From NCBI GenBank assembly GCA_036267975.1, contig DATAVA010000015.1, positions 88,081-152,080 of the forward strand: DNA of 64,000 nt, in the 5' to 3' direction. Source of the DNA: DAIDKA01 sp036267975. GTDB lineage: Bacteria; Pseudomonadota; Gammaproteobacteria; Steroidobacterales; Steroidobacteraceae. Below are positions 18,786 to 28,086 of this stretch, one piece after another (the first letter of the stretch is position 1; every line of letters begins with the position of its first letter). A model generated the notes under the pieces. That model had not been told where the DNA came from. It was given only the letters and a program-made list of their open reading frames with translations, and ran no database searches. The position numbers were made by a program, and so were the translations under genes.

Positions 18786-19613
18786 TCAGTGGGTGGCCGG
18801 CTTGACCGCGCTCGCCGCGGCGGCGTCACGGACTGCGGCATCCAGGTCATCTCCCAGTTCCAGATAGCGTCCTGACAATGCGCTGTACCGGCCGCTGGCG
18901 AGGTCCAGGCAACGCTGCGCACAACGCACCAGGTCGGCATTGCGGTGTGGCGACTCGCGCACGGAGCGCAGCCGGTCGACCATGCCGGGCAGCCAGCGCT
19001 GCGCATCGGGACTGTTGGCGGTGTCCTCCGCCATGCCGGTGTACACGAAGCCTGGGTCGATGGAGTACACGTCGACGCCGAATTCGCGACTCTCCGCCGC
19101 CGCGACGGCGGCGAGGCGGGTCTGTGCGATTTTTCCCAGGCAGTAGGCGCTCAGGTAGGGCGCGACGATGCGGCTGGCGATCGCCGAGACCAGGATCACG
19201 GTGCCGGCGCGGCGCTCGACCATGCCGGGCATGACCCGCTGCATGTAATAGAAGGGCGCGCGGATATGCACGTACTGGGCGGCCACCCAGCTTTCCGGAT
19301 TCACGGACCAGACCGGGCCGAAGGGGCCGGGCACGCCGGCATTGCTCACCAGCACACTGACGGGCCCGAGTTCCTGTTCCGTGGTGGCCACGACCCGGTC
19401 GACATCGGCCGGGTTGGTGACATCGCCGGCGACCGCGATGGCGCGTCCGCCGATGCGACCGATGTCTTCGACCGTGGACTGCAGTTCACTGAGGGTCCGC
19501 GAGGTGACCGCAACGGCCGCGCCTTCCCCGGCATAGCGCATCGCGATGGCCCGGCCAAAACCGCGTCCGGCTCCCGTGACGATGGCGACCCGACCTTTGA
19601 GCATCTCTCCCAT
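18786..19613 (-). CDS. SDR family NAD(P)-dependent oxidoreductase
   Basis: A 275-residue short-chain dehydrogenase with cofactor motif GAGRGFGRA, structural NAGVPG and the catalytic YCLGK. The C-terminal 60 residues after the TGMAEDT segment are longer than in most family members. It is the first gene of a two-gene minus-strand unit with the aldo/keto reductase. A 110-bp gap separates it from the divergent ThDP enzyme gene. The substrate is unknown; a role in oxidising or reducing a side-chain alcohol or ketone is inference from context. Confidence 0.83.
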   Translation of the reverse strand: MGEMLKGRVAIVTGAGRGFGRAIAMRYAGEGAAVAVTSRTLSELQSTVEDIGRIGGRAIAVAGDVTNPADVDRVVATTEQELGPVSVLVSNAGVPGPFGPVWSVNPESWVAAQYVHIRAPFYYMQRVMPGMVERRAGTVILVSAIASRIVAPYLSAYCLGKIAQTRLAAVAAAESREFGVDVYSIDPGFVYTGMAEDTANSPDAQRWLPGMVDRLRSVRESPHRNADLVRCAQRCLDLASGRYSALSGRYLELGDDLDAAVRDAAAASAVKPATH

Positions 19614-19723
19614 ACCTGCACCTCGAGTTTGGTGTCGTAAAGTCTAAGGCACCGGCACCGGCCCGTGTGGCCTGATACGCTTTTATCCATACCCCCATGC
19701 CCTCGTCCCGTTAAAATGCCGTT

Positions 19724-21442
19724 ATGTACACCACCAGCTCAGCAATGTTGTCGGCCCTGCGCGAAGCGGGCGTGCAGTACCTGTTCGTCAACCTCGGCAG
19801 CGACCACAGCGCGTTCATGGAAGCGTATGCCATCGCCCGTGCGGCCCACGAGGGCGGCGAATTTCCCTACCCGGACGTGATCACCTGCCCCAATGAAATG
19901 GTGGCGCTGAGCGCGGCTCATGGCCATGCCGCAGTCAGCGGCCAGGCCCAGGCCGTCCTGGTGCACGTGGAGTGCGGCACGCAGGCGCTGGCCGGTGCCG
20001 TCCACAACGCGGCGAAGGGGCGCGTCCCGGTGCTGATCATGGCCGGCATGTCGCCGGCCACCCAGGAAGGCGAGGCGCGCGGCAGCCGCAACGAGTTCAT
20101 CCACTGGATCCAGGATGTCTTCGACCAGCGCGGCCTGGTGCGCGGTTACATGCGCTACGACAACGAGATCCGGGTCGGCGCGAATGCCCCGCAGATCGTG
20201 CATCGCGCACTGCAGGTCGCCAGCAGCGAGCCGAAGGGCCCGGTGTACCTGGTGGCGGCACGCGAGATCCTGGAGCAGGAGGTCACGCCGCGTCGCGAGG
20301 AGGTGCGGCTGTGGCCGCGTCTCGGCGTCGGCGCGCTGGCGCCGGAGGATGCGCTGGAGGTGGCCCGGGCGCTGGTGGCGGCGCGCCGACCGCTGGCGGT
20401 CACGACCTACCTGGGGCGCAATGTGGCCGCGGTGGCGGAGCTGACCCGCCTGTGCCGCAGGCTCGGCATGGGGGTGCTGGAGTCGGTGCCCTCGTGCGTG
20501 AACTTTCCCAGCGACGATTCCCTGCACCAAGGCTACCAGTGGAATGAGAAGCGCCAGAATCCGGCGCTCGCCGAAAGCGACACCATTCTGGTGCTGGACA
20601 GCGACGTGCCGTGGATTCCGCTGATCAACCGGCCGGCGCAGGATGCTCACATCCTGCACATCGACGTCGATCCGCTCAAAGCACAGATGCCGCTGTGGTA
20701 CCTGCGCGCGACGCGCGCCTGGCGCGCCGATTGCGCGACGGCGCTGCGCCAGATCAATGCCGCGCTGGACACTCTTACGATCGATGCGGCCGCGGTGCGC
20801 GAGCGTGCCGCGCACCTGGGCCGCCGCCACGAGGCGCTGCGCGTGGAGCGGGTGAAGCTCGAACAGCCAGGCGAATTCCTGACCGCGGAATATGTCACCG
20901 CGCAGGTGCGCGATGCCATCGGCGAGGACGCGCTGGTGCTCAGCGAGGCGGTGACGAATTTTCACGTCGTGACCAATCATGCGGGGCGGAGCAAGCCCGG
21001 CACCTATTTCGTCAGCGGCGGCGGTTCGCTGGGCTGGAACGGCGGCGCGGCGATCGGCGCGAAGCTGGCGCGCCCGGAGGCACTGGTGTGCAGCTTTACC
21101 GGCGATGGCACCTACATGTTCTCGATTCCCGCGACGGTGCACTGGATCGCGCGCCGTTACGGCACGCCGTTCCTGCAGGTGATTTTCAACAACCAGGGTT
21201 GGCGCGCGCCGAAGTTCTCCACGCTCGGGGTGCATCCGGACGGCTTCGCCAGCCGCGCGGCTGACCTGGACATCCGCTTCGAGCCGCCACCGGATTACTC
21301 CGGCATTGCCGCCGCCGCGGGCGGCGCTCATGGCGAAATCGTGCGCACGCCCGCGCAGCTGGCGCCGGCCGTGCAGCGGGCGCTGCAGGCCGTCCGCGAC
21401 GGTCGTTGCGCGGTCATCGACGCGTGGTTGCCGCGCCTATAG
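19724..21442 (+). CDS. Thiamine diphosphate-requiring enzyme (acetolactate synthase / benzoylformate decarboxylase superfamily)
   Basis: This 572-residue protein has the three domains of the ThDP family. The activating Glu lies in CPNEMVALSAAHG (about residue 65), and the ThDP-Mg motif runs from GDGTYMF to FNNQGW near residues 468-494. The central domain holds LVLDSDVPWIP. Members perform decarboxylation or carboligation of 2-oxo acids or aldehydes, and an aryl substrate would fit this block. The specific reaction cannot be read. The short start MYTTSSAML is the only Met before the conserved N-terminal helix. Confidence 0.83.
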   Translation: MYTTSSAMLSALREAGVQYLFVNLGSDHSAFMEAYAIARAAHEGGEFPYPDVITCPNEMVALSAAHGHAAVSGQAQAVLVHVECGTQALAGAVHNAAKGRVPVLIMAGMSPATQEGEARGSRNEFIHWIQDVFDQRGLVRGYMRYDNEIRVGANAPQIVHRALQVASSEPKGPVYLVAAREILEQEVTPRREEVRLWPRLGVGALAPEDALEVARALVAARRPLAVTTYLGRNVAAVAELTRLCRRLGMGVLESVPSCVNFPSDDSLHQGYQWNEKRQNPALAESDTILVLDSDVPWIPLINRPAQDAHILHIDVDPLKAQMPLWYLRATRAWRADCATALRQINAALDTLTIDAAAVRERAAHLGRRHEALRVERVKLEQPGEFLTAEYVTAQVRDAIGEDALVLSEAVTNFHVVTNHAGRSKPGTYFVSGGGSLGWNGGAAIGAKLARPEALVCSFTGDGTYMFSIPATVHWIARRYGTPFLQVIFNNQGWRAPKFSTLGVHPDGFASRAADLDIRFEPPPDYSGIAAAAGGAHGEIVRTPAQLAPAVQRALQAVRDGRCAVIDAWLPRL

Positions 21443-22519
21443 TAGGTTGAAGACCGATTCGGCGTTGGTCTGGAAGAACTTCTTCTTATCGGCCGCGCTC
21501 ATGGCAATGTTGTCACAGGCAATGACTTCGCTCGCCTCGAACTGGTACGGATAGTCCATGGCGTAGAGCACGCGCCCGGCGCCGAGCACCTGTTGCGCGA
21601 AAGTGATCGACGGGCCCCAGGGCATGCCGCTGCAGGTCACGAAGATGTTCTGGCGCATGTAGTCGCTGGGCACGCCGCGCAGCGGTTTCAACTGCGGATA
21701 GCGCTTGGAGTTCAAGGTGGCGCGATACATGTAGTCGAGTCGGAACAGCCAGTAGGGCAGCGCCTCGCCCATGTGGCCGATGACCACGCGCAACTTGGGA
21801 AAGCGGTCAAAGACGCCACTGACGATGAGCCGCATCACATGCAGCGCGACTTCGACACCGAATCCGTAGATCGCGCCATCCAGGCCGGCCTCCAGGAACG
21901 GGGCGATCATGCGGTCCGAGGGGGTATTCGGATGAATGTAGACCGCGGCGTTGCAGGCTTCGGCGGCGGCGAAAATGTCCCAGTACTTCTGATCATCCAG
22001 GTACTGCCCGTGTACGTGGGAGTTCAGGATGACGGCGTGCATGCCCAGTTTGCGGATGCCGCGCTCGATTTCCGCCGCGGCGCCGGCCGGGTCCTGCGGG
22101 GCGATCGCGACCATGCCGGCGAGGCGGTCAGGATATTTCGCAACGAAGGCCGCCATCTCATCATTGCTGGCGCGGGCCAAGGCGGTGCCGGTGGCGGCAT
22201 CAAAGACATGGGCGCCGGGTGAGGTCAGCGCCAGCACCTGGACATCGATGCCGGTGGCATCCATATCGGCAATGCGTCGCTCGTCCAGCCATTGCAGCCG
22301 TTCAATGATGCCGGTGGCGCGCGCGCTGGTGCTGCCCAGGTAGAAACCCCACATCGAGTTGAAGCCGATGTCAGCAATGCTTTTGCGGGCCAGCACGTCG
22401 CGGTACTGGCGCAGCATGTCGGCCGTCGCAAACGCCTCCTCGGTGGCGATGCGGCGATACGCGCTCGAACGCTCGATCTTCGCGGCGGCGGCGCCGGGGG
22501 CGGTATTCGTGGCGGGCAT
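21437..22519 (-). CDS. Amidohydrolase-2 family decarboxylase, LigW / gamma-resorcylate decarboxylase-like
   Basis: A 360-residue metal-dependent TIM-barrel enzyme. The N-terminal RIATEEAFAT has the Glu-x-Ala form seen in 5-carboxyvanillate decarboxylase (LigW) in place of the usual HxH. Other ligand segments are YIHPNTPSD, GHMGEALPYWLFRLDYMY and YAMDYPYQFE. Such enzymes remove a ring carboxylate without cofactor and without oxygen. The LigW assignment fits the LigM-like gene 1.2 kb away but is inference; 2,3- or 2,6-dihydroxybenzoate is an alternative substrate. ATG 22519 is chosen for its GGAG eight bases upstream. Confidence 0.75.
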   Translation of the reverse strand: MPATNTAPGAAAAKIERSSAYRRIATEEAFATADMLRQYRDVLARKSIADIGFNSMWGFYLGSTSARATGIIERLQWLDERRIADMDATGIDVQVLALTSPGAHVFDAATGTALARASNDEMAAFVAKYPDRLAGMVAIAPQDPAGAAAEIERGIRKLGMHAVILNSHVHGQYLDDQKYWDIFAAAEACNAAVYIHPNTPSDRMIAPFLEAGLDGAIYGFGVEVALHVMRLIVSGVFDRFPKLRVVIGHMGEALPYWLFRLDYMYRATLNSKRYPQLKPLRGVPSDYMRQNIFVTCSGMPWGPSITFAQQVLGAGRVLYAMDYPYQFEASEVIACDNIAMSAADKKKFFQTNAESVFNLL

Positions 22520-22631
22520 AGGGGTTCTCCGAAAGCGGCAATCTGCGCAGCTGCGCATCATAGCGGACTATACTTACGGCCAGTTGAACCGCACGCTCGA
22601 CCGTCACAGGAGCCTTTTGGCGACGAACAGA

Positions 22632-23519
22632 ATGTCCAAGTACCAACCCAATATCGACCTCGAAAAAATCGTCGCCATCGACATCCATACGCACGCCACC
22701 ATTTCGGGGCGCGCGCCGCGGGACCCGTGCGCGCATGCCTTTGACGAACAGATGGCCAAGTACTTTCGCTCCGGCAAGGCACCGACCATCACCGAGGTCG
22801 CGCAGTACTACCGCGAGCGCAATCTGGCGGCGGTGATTTTCACGGTGGATGCGGAGGCCGGCGCGGGCCATTGGCGCATTGCCAATGAGGAAGTCGCCGA
22901 GGTCGCCGCCGAGAACAACGATGTCCTGATCCCCTTCGCCAGCATCGATCCGGCGCGCGGCAAAATGGGCGTGCGCGAGGCGCGGCGCCTGATCGAGGAC
23001 TATGGCGTGCGCGGCTTCAAGTTCCATCCCTCCATGCAGGCGTTCTATCCGAACGACCCGAAGTGCTATCCGCTGTATGAGGAGATTGCCGGGGCGGGTC
23101 TGCCGGCGCTGTTCCACACCGGCCAGACCGGGGTTGGGGCGGGGCTGCCGGGCGGCATGGGCGTCAAGCTCAAGTACTCGAATCCGATCTATCTGGATGA
23201 TGTCGCGGCTGACATCCCGACGCTCACCATCGTGATGGCGCATCCCTCATTCCCATGGCAGGACGAGGCGTTGGCCATTGCAACGCACAAGCCCAATACC
23301 TGGATTGACCTGTCGGGTTGGTCGCCGAAGTACTTCCCGGCAAACTTGGTGCAATATGCCAACTCGCTGATCAAGGACCGGGTGCTTTTTGGCTCGGATT
23401 ATCCGGCCATTACGCCTGACCGCTGGATGGCCGACTTTGAAAAACTGGCGATGAAACCAGAGGTTCGGCCCATGGTGCTCAAGGAGAATGCCATCCGTCT
23501 GCTGGGACTGCGCAGCTGA
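22632..23519 (+). CDS. Amidohydrolase-2 family metal-dependent hydrolase
   Basis: This 295-residue TIM-barrel hydrolase has a metal-binding HTH in AIDIHTHATISG, a FKFHPSMQAF strand, a His in LPALFHTGQTG, a VMAHPSFPW segment and the terminal Asp in LFGSDYPAITP. Its closest relatives in memory are the uncharacterised amidohydrolase-2 proteins found with aromatic catabolic genes; it could act on a ring-cleavage product or as a decarboxylase. It is divergent from the LigW-like gene with 112 bp between. ATG 22632 (MSKYQPNIDLEKI) is chosen over a longer reading with no family similarity. Confidence 0.78.
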   Translation: MSKYQPNIDLEKIVAIDIHTHATISGRAPRDPCAHAFDEQMAKYFRSGKAPTITEVAQYYRERNLAAVIFTVDAEAGAGHWRIANEEVAEVAAENNDVLIPFASIDPARGKMGVREARRLIEDYGVRGFKFHPSMQAFYPNDPKCYPLYEEIAGAGLPALFHTGQTGVGAGLPGGMGVKLKYSNPIYLDDVAADIPTLTIVMAHPSFPWQDEALAIATHKPNTWIDLSGWSPKYFPANLVQYANSLIKDRVLFGSDYPAITPDRWMADFEKLAMKPEVRPMVLKENAIRLLGLRS

Positions 23520-23748
23520 GCCATTTGCCCGGCGGATAGCCGGTATTTGCCTAAATCGCGTTGCGACATCCCGCCGGCAGGTGGACAATGCCACCCGCGA
23601 AACCAAAGTCCTGGACGTGTGTTGAGAAGTTTCGAACAACATCGCGAGCACAACACCGTCCACGCCATTTCCTGATCCCGATCTGCCTTAAAGCGGTCGT
23701 ATGGGTCGGTTTTCTTTAAGGCCAGAGTTTTTTTCAAGAGGTGGGGCA

Positions 23749-25146
23749 ATGAGCCAGCAGAACCTGGAAAGTGTATTGAAAGCGGCCGGCAGTCCGGTCC
23801 AGATGTTGCGCAACTCCAAGATCGGCGCCTACGTCTATCCGGTGGTGCCGAGCGAGTACACCAATTGGCGCGACGAACAACGCGCCTGGCGCGAAAGTGC
23901 GGTGCTGTTCGACCAGTCGCATCACATGGCGGAGTTTACGGTCAAGGGTCCCGATGCCCTGAAGCTGATGTCCTATTGCACGATCAATAGTTTCAACAAC
24001 TTTGCCATTGGCAAGGCCAAGCAGATGGTTCCGATCAGCTATGACGGCTACGTCATCGGCGACGGTATCCTGTTCTATGAGGACAAGGACGAACTGGTAT
24101 TCGTCGGGCGCGCGCCGACTGTGAACTGGCTGCAGTTCCAGGCCGAAACCGGCACCTTCAAGGTCGACACCATCCGTGACGACCGCTCGCCTTCGGCGCC
24201 GCGCGGCAAGGCCGTTACGCGTCGCCACTACCGTTTCCAGATCCAGGGCCCGAACGCCTGGAAAGTGATCGAGAAACTCAACGGCGGCCCGGTCCAGGAA
24301 ATCAAATTCTTCAACTGGAGTCACATCAATCTGGGCGGCCAGAAGGTGAAGGCCCTGCGCCACGGCATGGCCGGCGCGCCGGGACTGGAGATCTGGGGCC
24401 CGTACGCTGATTACGAAAAGGTTTTCAATACCATCATGGAAGCGGGCCGTGAGTTCGGCCTGACCGCCGTCGGTTCGCGCGCCTACGCCTCGAATACCCT
24501 GGAATCCGGCTGGATCCCCTCCCCGCTGCCCGCCGTGTACAGCGGCGAGAGCATGAAGAAGTATCGCGAATGGCTGCCCGCCAACGGCTACGAGGCCACC
24601 GGCTCCATCTGCGGCAGCTTCGTGTCCGACAAGATCGAGGACTACTACACGACGCCGTATGACCTGGGTTACGGCCCCTTCGTGAAGTTCGATCACGACT
24701 TCGCGGGTCGCGAGGCGTTGGAGAAGATGTCCAAGCTGCCGCACAAGAACAAGGTCACCTTTGCCTGGAACGGCGAGGACATGGCGAAGATCTTCGCCTC
24801 GTTCTTCCACCCCGGCGAGCTGGCCTACAAGTACTTCGAATGGCCGATCGCGAACTACGGCTCCTCCTCCTTCGATGCCGTCAAGAAGGGCGGCAAGGCG
24901 GTTGGCTATTCGATGTTCGGCGGCTACAGCTACAACGAGCGCACGGCGCTGTCGCTGGGTGTCGTCAACCCGGATGTGCAGGTCGGCGAGGAACTCACGC
25001 TGGTCTGGGGCGAGGCCGACGGCGGCACCGCCAAGCCCACCGTGGAGCGCCACAAGCAGACCGAAGTGCGGGTGCAGGTCGCCGCGGTACCTTACGGCGA
25101 GGACGCCCGCAAGAACTACGCGTCGGGCTGGCGCACGCAGAAGTAA
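23749..25146 (+). CDS. Tetrahydrofolate-dependent aromatic O-demethylase, LigM/DesA-like
   Basis: The 465-residue GcvT-fold protein transfers the methyl group of a methoxylated aromatic acid (vanillate, 3-O-methylgallate or syringate) to tetrahydrofolate. From memory of Sphingobium SYK-6 LigM, it matches nearly throughout: MLRNSKIGAYVYPVV, LFDQSHHM, VGRAPT, RHGMAGAPGLEIWGPY, GSRAYASNTLESGW and FVKFDHDF. Residues corresponding to the reported LigM active site (Tyr30, His59, Arg121, Tyr246 here) are present. Whether vanillate or syringate is preferred cannot be told. ATG 23749 follows AGAGGTGGGG. The 229 bp upstream hold no gene. A perfect terminator follows. Confidence 0.88.
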   Translation: MSQQNLESVLKAAGSPVQMLRNSKIGAYVYPVVPSEYTNWRDEQRAWRESAVLFDQSHHMAEFTVKGPDALKLMSYCTINSFNNFAIGKAKQMVPISYDGYVIGDGILFYEDKDELVFVGRAPTVNWLQFQAETGTFKVDTIRDDRSPSAPRGKAVTRRHYRFQIQGPNAWKVIEKLNGGPVQEIKFFNWSHINLGGQKVKALRHGMAGAPGLEIWGPYADYEKVFNTIMEAGREFGLTAVGSRAYASNTLESGWIPSPLPAVYSGESMKKYREWLPANGYEATGSICGSFVSDKIEDYYTTPYDLGYGPFVKFDHDFAGREALEKMSKLPHKNKVTFAWNGEDMAKIFASFFHPGELAYKYFEWPIANYGSSSFDAVKKGGKAVGYSMFGGYSYNERTALSLGVVNPDVQVGEELTLVWGEADGGTAKPTVERHKQTEVRVQVAAVPYGEDARKNYASGWRTQK

Positions 25147-25168
25147 GACTCACCTCAGATGTTGAGTG

Positions 25169-25203
25169 CGGGGGTGGAAAGAAATTTCCACCCCCGTTTT
25201 TTT
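25169..25203 (+). terminator. Rho-independent terminator after the LigM-like gene
   Basis: A perfect 12-bp stem (CGGGGGTGGAAA with its complement) closed by a GAAA tetraloop is followed by seven T. It begins 22 bp after the demethylase stop codon and separates it from the convergent acyl-CoA dehydrogenase gene. Confidence 0.95.
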
Positions 25204-25223
25204 GTGTCTGCGGGCGGTGCCCC

Positions 25224-26972
25224 TTAGAGCTGCGCGCGGCCGATGATGTCGCTGCCGCCACTGACCACGGCCGCGAAGGCGCGCGCGCGCGGCAGGATAT
25301 GCGCGGCGTAGAATTCCGCATGATCCAGCGTGGCATGCGTGGCCGCACTGGCCGGTGCCCGCACACTGGCGGTATGCGCGGCGAGCGCCCACTGCCAGCC
25401 GCCAGCCACCACTCCCAGCCACTGCAGGAAAGGATAGGCGATGCTCGCCACCAGGCCTGACTGCGCACTGCCTGCGCCGAGCAGCTGCTGCACGCACTCG
25501 CGCAGGCTGCCGCATTCACTCAGCAAACCTTCGCGCAGCGCGTGGCTGCCAGCCAGCCCCTGCGCAGCCACTTCGATCTGCCTCAGCAGCTCCCCGAAGC
25601 CACGCGCCTGGTCGCGCAGGATCTTGCGTCCCAGCAGGTCCTGGGCCTGGATGAAGTTCGTGCCCTCGAACACCGGTCCGATGCGCGCATCCCGATAGAT
25701 CTGCGAGGCTTCGCAGTCATCGACGTAGCCGGTGCCGCCGTGCACCTGGACGCCCAGTGACGACACTTCGACGGCTACGTCCGAGGCCCATGCCTTGACC
25801 AGTGGCGTCAGCAGCCCCAGGCGCCGCTCGGCCTGCTCGCGCACCGGCACCGGTGTTTCAGCCGCGTGGACGAGATCGAGCGCGGCGGCAGCGCAGTAGG
25901 CGAGGCAGCGCGCCGCGTGCGTCAGCACATTCATGGTCAGCAGCATGCGGCGCACATCGGCGTGCTCGATGATCGGACGCTGCGCGCCGTTCGCGTCGCG
26001 CCCCTGACGCCGTTCGGCGGCATACGCCAAGGCGAGCTGGCGCGCGCGCTCCGCGACACCCGTGGAGTGCAGGCCAACGCCGATGCGCATGTGATTCATC
26101 AGCGTGAACATGCACCCGAGGCCATCGTGCAGCTTGCCGACCAGCCAGCCGCGGGCCCCGAGGTTCTCGCCCAGCACCATGGCGCAGGTCGGGCTCGCCC
26201 GGATGCCCATCTTATGTTCCAGCGATGCCGCACTCAGATCGTTCGCACGCCACGCGCCATTTTCCTGCAGGCGGCGCGGCACCAGGAACAGCGACAGACC
26301 TTTGACGCCGGGGGGCGCATCCGGTGTGCGTGCCAGCACCAGGTGGACGATGTTGTCCGCCATGTCGTGCTCGCCCCAGGAGATGTAGATCTTGCGCCCG
26401 AAGAGCAGCCACGAGTCCCCGGCCGGGCGCGCCAGCGTTCGAACGGTGGACAGATCGGAGCCTGCCTGAGGCTCCGTCAGGCTCATGGCGGCGGTCCATT
26501 CGCCGCTCACCAGCGGCGGGATGTACCGGCGGCGCAACTCCGCGTCACCGTGCACGGCCAGGACTTCAATGGCGCCGACCGAGGTCTCCGGCAGCATCGC
26601 AAAGGCCAGGTTCGCGCCGCCCCAGATTTCAGTGGTCGCGGCCGCGATCAGCATGGGCAGTGCCTGTCCGTCCCAGGCCGCGGGAGCCGCCAACGCGGGC
26701 CAGCCGTCCGCGCAGAACTTCTGCCAGGCGGCCGCAAAGCCCGCGGCGGTGATGACGCCGGCGCTCGACAGACGTGCGCCCTGCGCATCACCCACGCGAT
26801 TCAATGGCGACAGGACCTCTCTGGCCATGCGCGCCGCGCCGGCGAGTACCGCATCGGCGGTTTCACCCAGGATTTCCTCATGCAATGCCGTGGGCCTGAA
26901 ACCGCAGTGGCGGGCCGCCTGCTCGAGCGCGTCCCTGATCCGGATCAGCGGTGCTTCGTAAGGGATGCTCAC
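25224..26972 (-). CDS. Acyl-CoA dehydrogenase
   Basis: A 582-residue flavoprotein of the large acyl-CoA dehydrogenase type (N-terminal extra helix, ACAD N, middle and C domains, and a C-terminal Acyl-CoA_dh_C region). Signature segments are MSLTEPQAGSDLSTVRT and EHKMGIRASPTC in the flavin-binding middle domain, and VQVHGGTGYVDDCEASQIYRDARI near residue 430. It makes a trans-2-enoyl-CoA from a saturated acyl-CoA; arylpropionyl-type or fatty substrates are both possible. It lies 12 bp downstream of a LysR gene on the same strand. Confidence 0.87.
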   Translation of the reverse strand: MSIPYEAPLIRIRDALEQAARHCGFRPTALHEEILGETADAVLAGAARMAREVLSPLNRVGDAQGARLSSAGVITAAGFAAAWQKFCADGWPALAAPAAWDGQALPMLIAAATTEIWGGANLAFAMLPETSVGAIEVLAVHGDAELRRRYIPPLVSGEWTAAMSLTEPQAGSDLSTVRTLARPAGDSWLLFGRKIYISWGEHDMADNIVHLVLARTPDAPPGVKGLSLFLVPRRLQENGAWRANDLSAASLEHKMGIRASPTCAMVLGENLGARGWLVGKLHDGLGCMFTLMNHMRIGVGLHSTGVAERARQLALAYAAERRQGRDANGAQRPIIEHADVRRMLLTMNVLTHAARCLAYCAAAALDLVHAAETPVPVREQAERRLGLLTPLVKAWASDVAVEVSSLGVQVHGGTGYVDDCEASQIYRDARIGPVFEGTNFIQAQDLLGRKILRDQARGFGELLRQIEVAAQGLAGSHALREGLLSECGSLRECVQQLLGAGSAQSGLVASIAYPFLQWLGVVAGGWQWALAAHTASVRAPASAATHATLDHAEFYAAHILPRARAFAAVVSGGSDIIGRAQL

Positions 26973-26984
26973 GGCAATCGTTGC

Positions 26985-27914
26985 TCAGGCCTGCAGATCG
27001 CGCGCGACGTCGATGAACAGCGAGCGCAGCCAGGTATGGCCCGGATCCATTTCATTGCGGGGGTGCCACAGCAAGGTTTCGTGACCGTCCAGCGCCGCGA
27101 AGGGCAGGGCGAAGATCTTCAGCGGGACCAGCGGCAGCACCAGCCGCGCCACCCGCTCGGGCACCGTGGCCGCGAACGGCGAACCGGGCAGCATGAACAG
27201 CATTTCGAGCAGGCTCTGCGTGGTTGCGCGCACGTTCAGATCCATTCCGATCAGACGCCGGACCAGCTCCTCGACCGGCGCGGTGTGTCCGTTCGGGCGC
27301 GCGAATATATGCGGGAGCGACTGGTAGTCGACCAGCGTCATGGTGTCGCCGGGGATGGCCATCTCCTGCGACATCACGCACACCCAGCGCACGGGTCGCA
27401 GCGCGACGGACTTCAGGGTTTCGGGGAACTCGCCCAGGCCATAAAGGCGGGTGATGTCCAAGGAAAGGCACAGGTCTGCATCGCCATAGGCCAGGCGGGT
27501 GAGACTGGTCTGGGAGACCTGCTCGATGTGACACTGGATCTGGGGCGCCTCGCGCGCGAGGCGGCCGAGCACCCGCGGCACCAGTTCCGGCACGGCCTCG
27601 TCGGTGGCGATCACCGTGAAGGTGCGCCGGACCGTGGCCGGCTCAAAGGTCGGCTGGGTGCCGAGCGTGGCCTGAATTTTCAGCAGGGCCTCGCGCACCG
27701 GTTGCACCAGTGAGCGCGCGCGGGGCGTCAGTTCCATGTCGCGGCCGACCCGCACCAGCAGCTGGTCCTGGAAGTAATCCCGCAGTTTCTGCAGCGAGGC
27801 GCTCATGGCCGGCTGGGACAGGAAGACCCGCTCGGCGGCACGGGTCACGTTTTTCTCGTGCACCAGGGCGTCGAGCGCAATCAGCAGATTCAGGTCAAAG
27901 CGGTTCAGCTGCAT
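26985..27914 (-). CDS. LysR family transcriptional regulator
   Basis: This 309-residue regulator has the N-terminal winged helix (FDLNLLIALDALVHEKNVTRAA, then LSQPAMSASLQKLR) and a two-lobed effector domain. The RFDLNLL start resembles the NodD/LinR/PcpR-like group, many of which sense aromatic compounds. It precedes the acyl-CoA dehydrogenase gene on the same strand and faces fdhD across 172 bp, so it may control either. The effector is unknown. Confidence 0.87.
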   Translation of the reverse strand: MQLNRFDLNLLIALDALVHEKNVTRAAERVFLSQPAMSASLQKLRDYFQDQLLVRVGRDMELTPRARSLVQPVREALLKIQATLGTQPTFEPATVRRTFTVIATDEAVPELVPRVLGRLAREAPQIQCHIEQVSQTSLTRLAYGDADLCLSLDITRLYGLGEFPETLKSVALRPVRWVCVMSQEMAIPGDTMTLVDYQSLPHIFARPNGHTAPVEELVRRLIGMDLNVRATTQSLLEMLFMLPGSPFAATVPERVARLVLPLVPLKIFALPFAALDGHETLLWHPRNEMDPGHTWLRSLFIDVARDLQA

Positions 27915-28086
27915 AGGATGCGGATAGTGCCATTATCGCAGTGCAACAAATATCTTATCTGACGTCCGGTCACGGCTCTGAACCGGTGTGCGACAATCCA
28001 TCGTCCAGGCAGAAGCTGCATGCACGATATCCACCCCAAAATCCTTCGAATTCCCGCCCGGCGGGTGACCGGCGACGCTTAAGGCC

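Noticed and set aside
19739..21331. A 530-codon minus-strand frame opposite the ThDP enzyme
   Set aside because: Arg/His/Ala-rich shadow without motifs; the plus-strand gene has complete ThDP motifs.
22359..22631. A 91-residue N-terminal extension of the second amidohydrolase
   Set aside because: It is antisense to the LigW-like gene and its promoter, and the family fold begins at the Met at 22632.
25866..27713. A 615-codon plus-strand frame opposite the acyl-CoA dehydrogenase and LysR genes
   Set aside because: Composition-driven shadow of two well-supported genes; no recognisable motifs or ribosome site.
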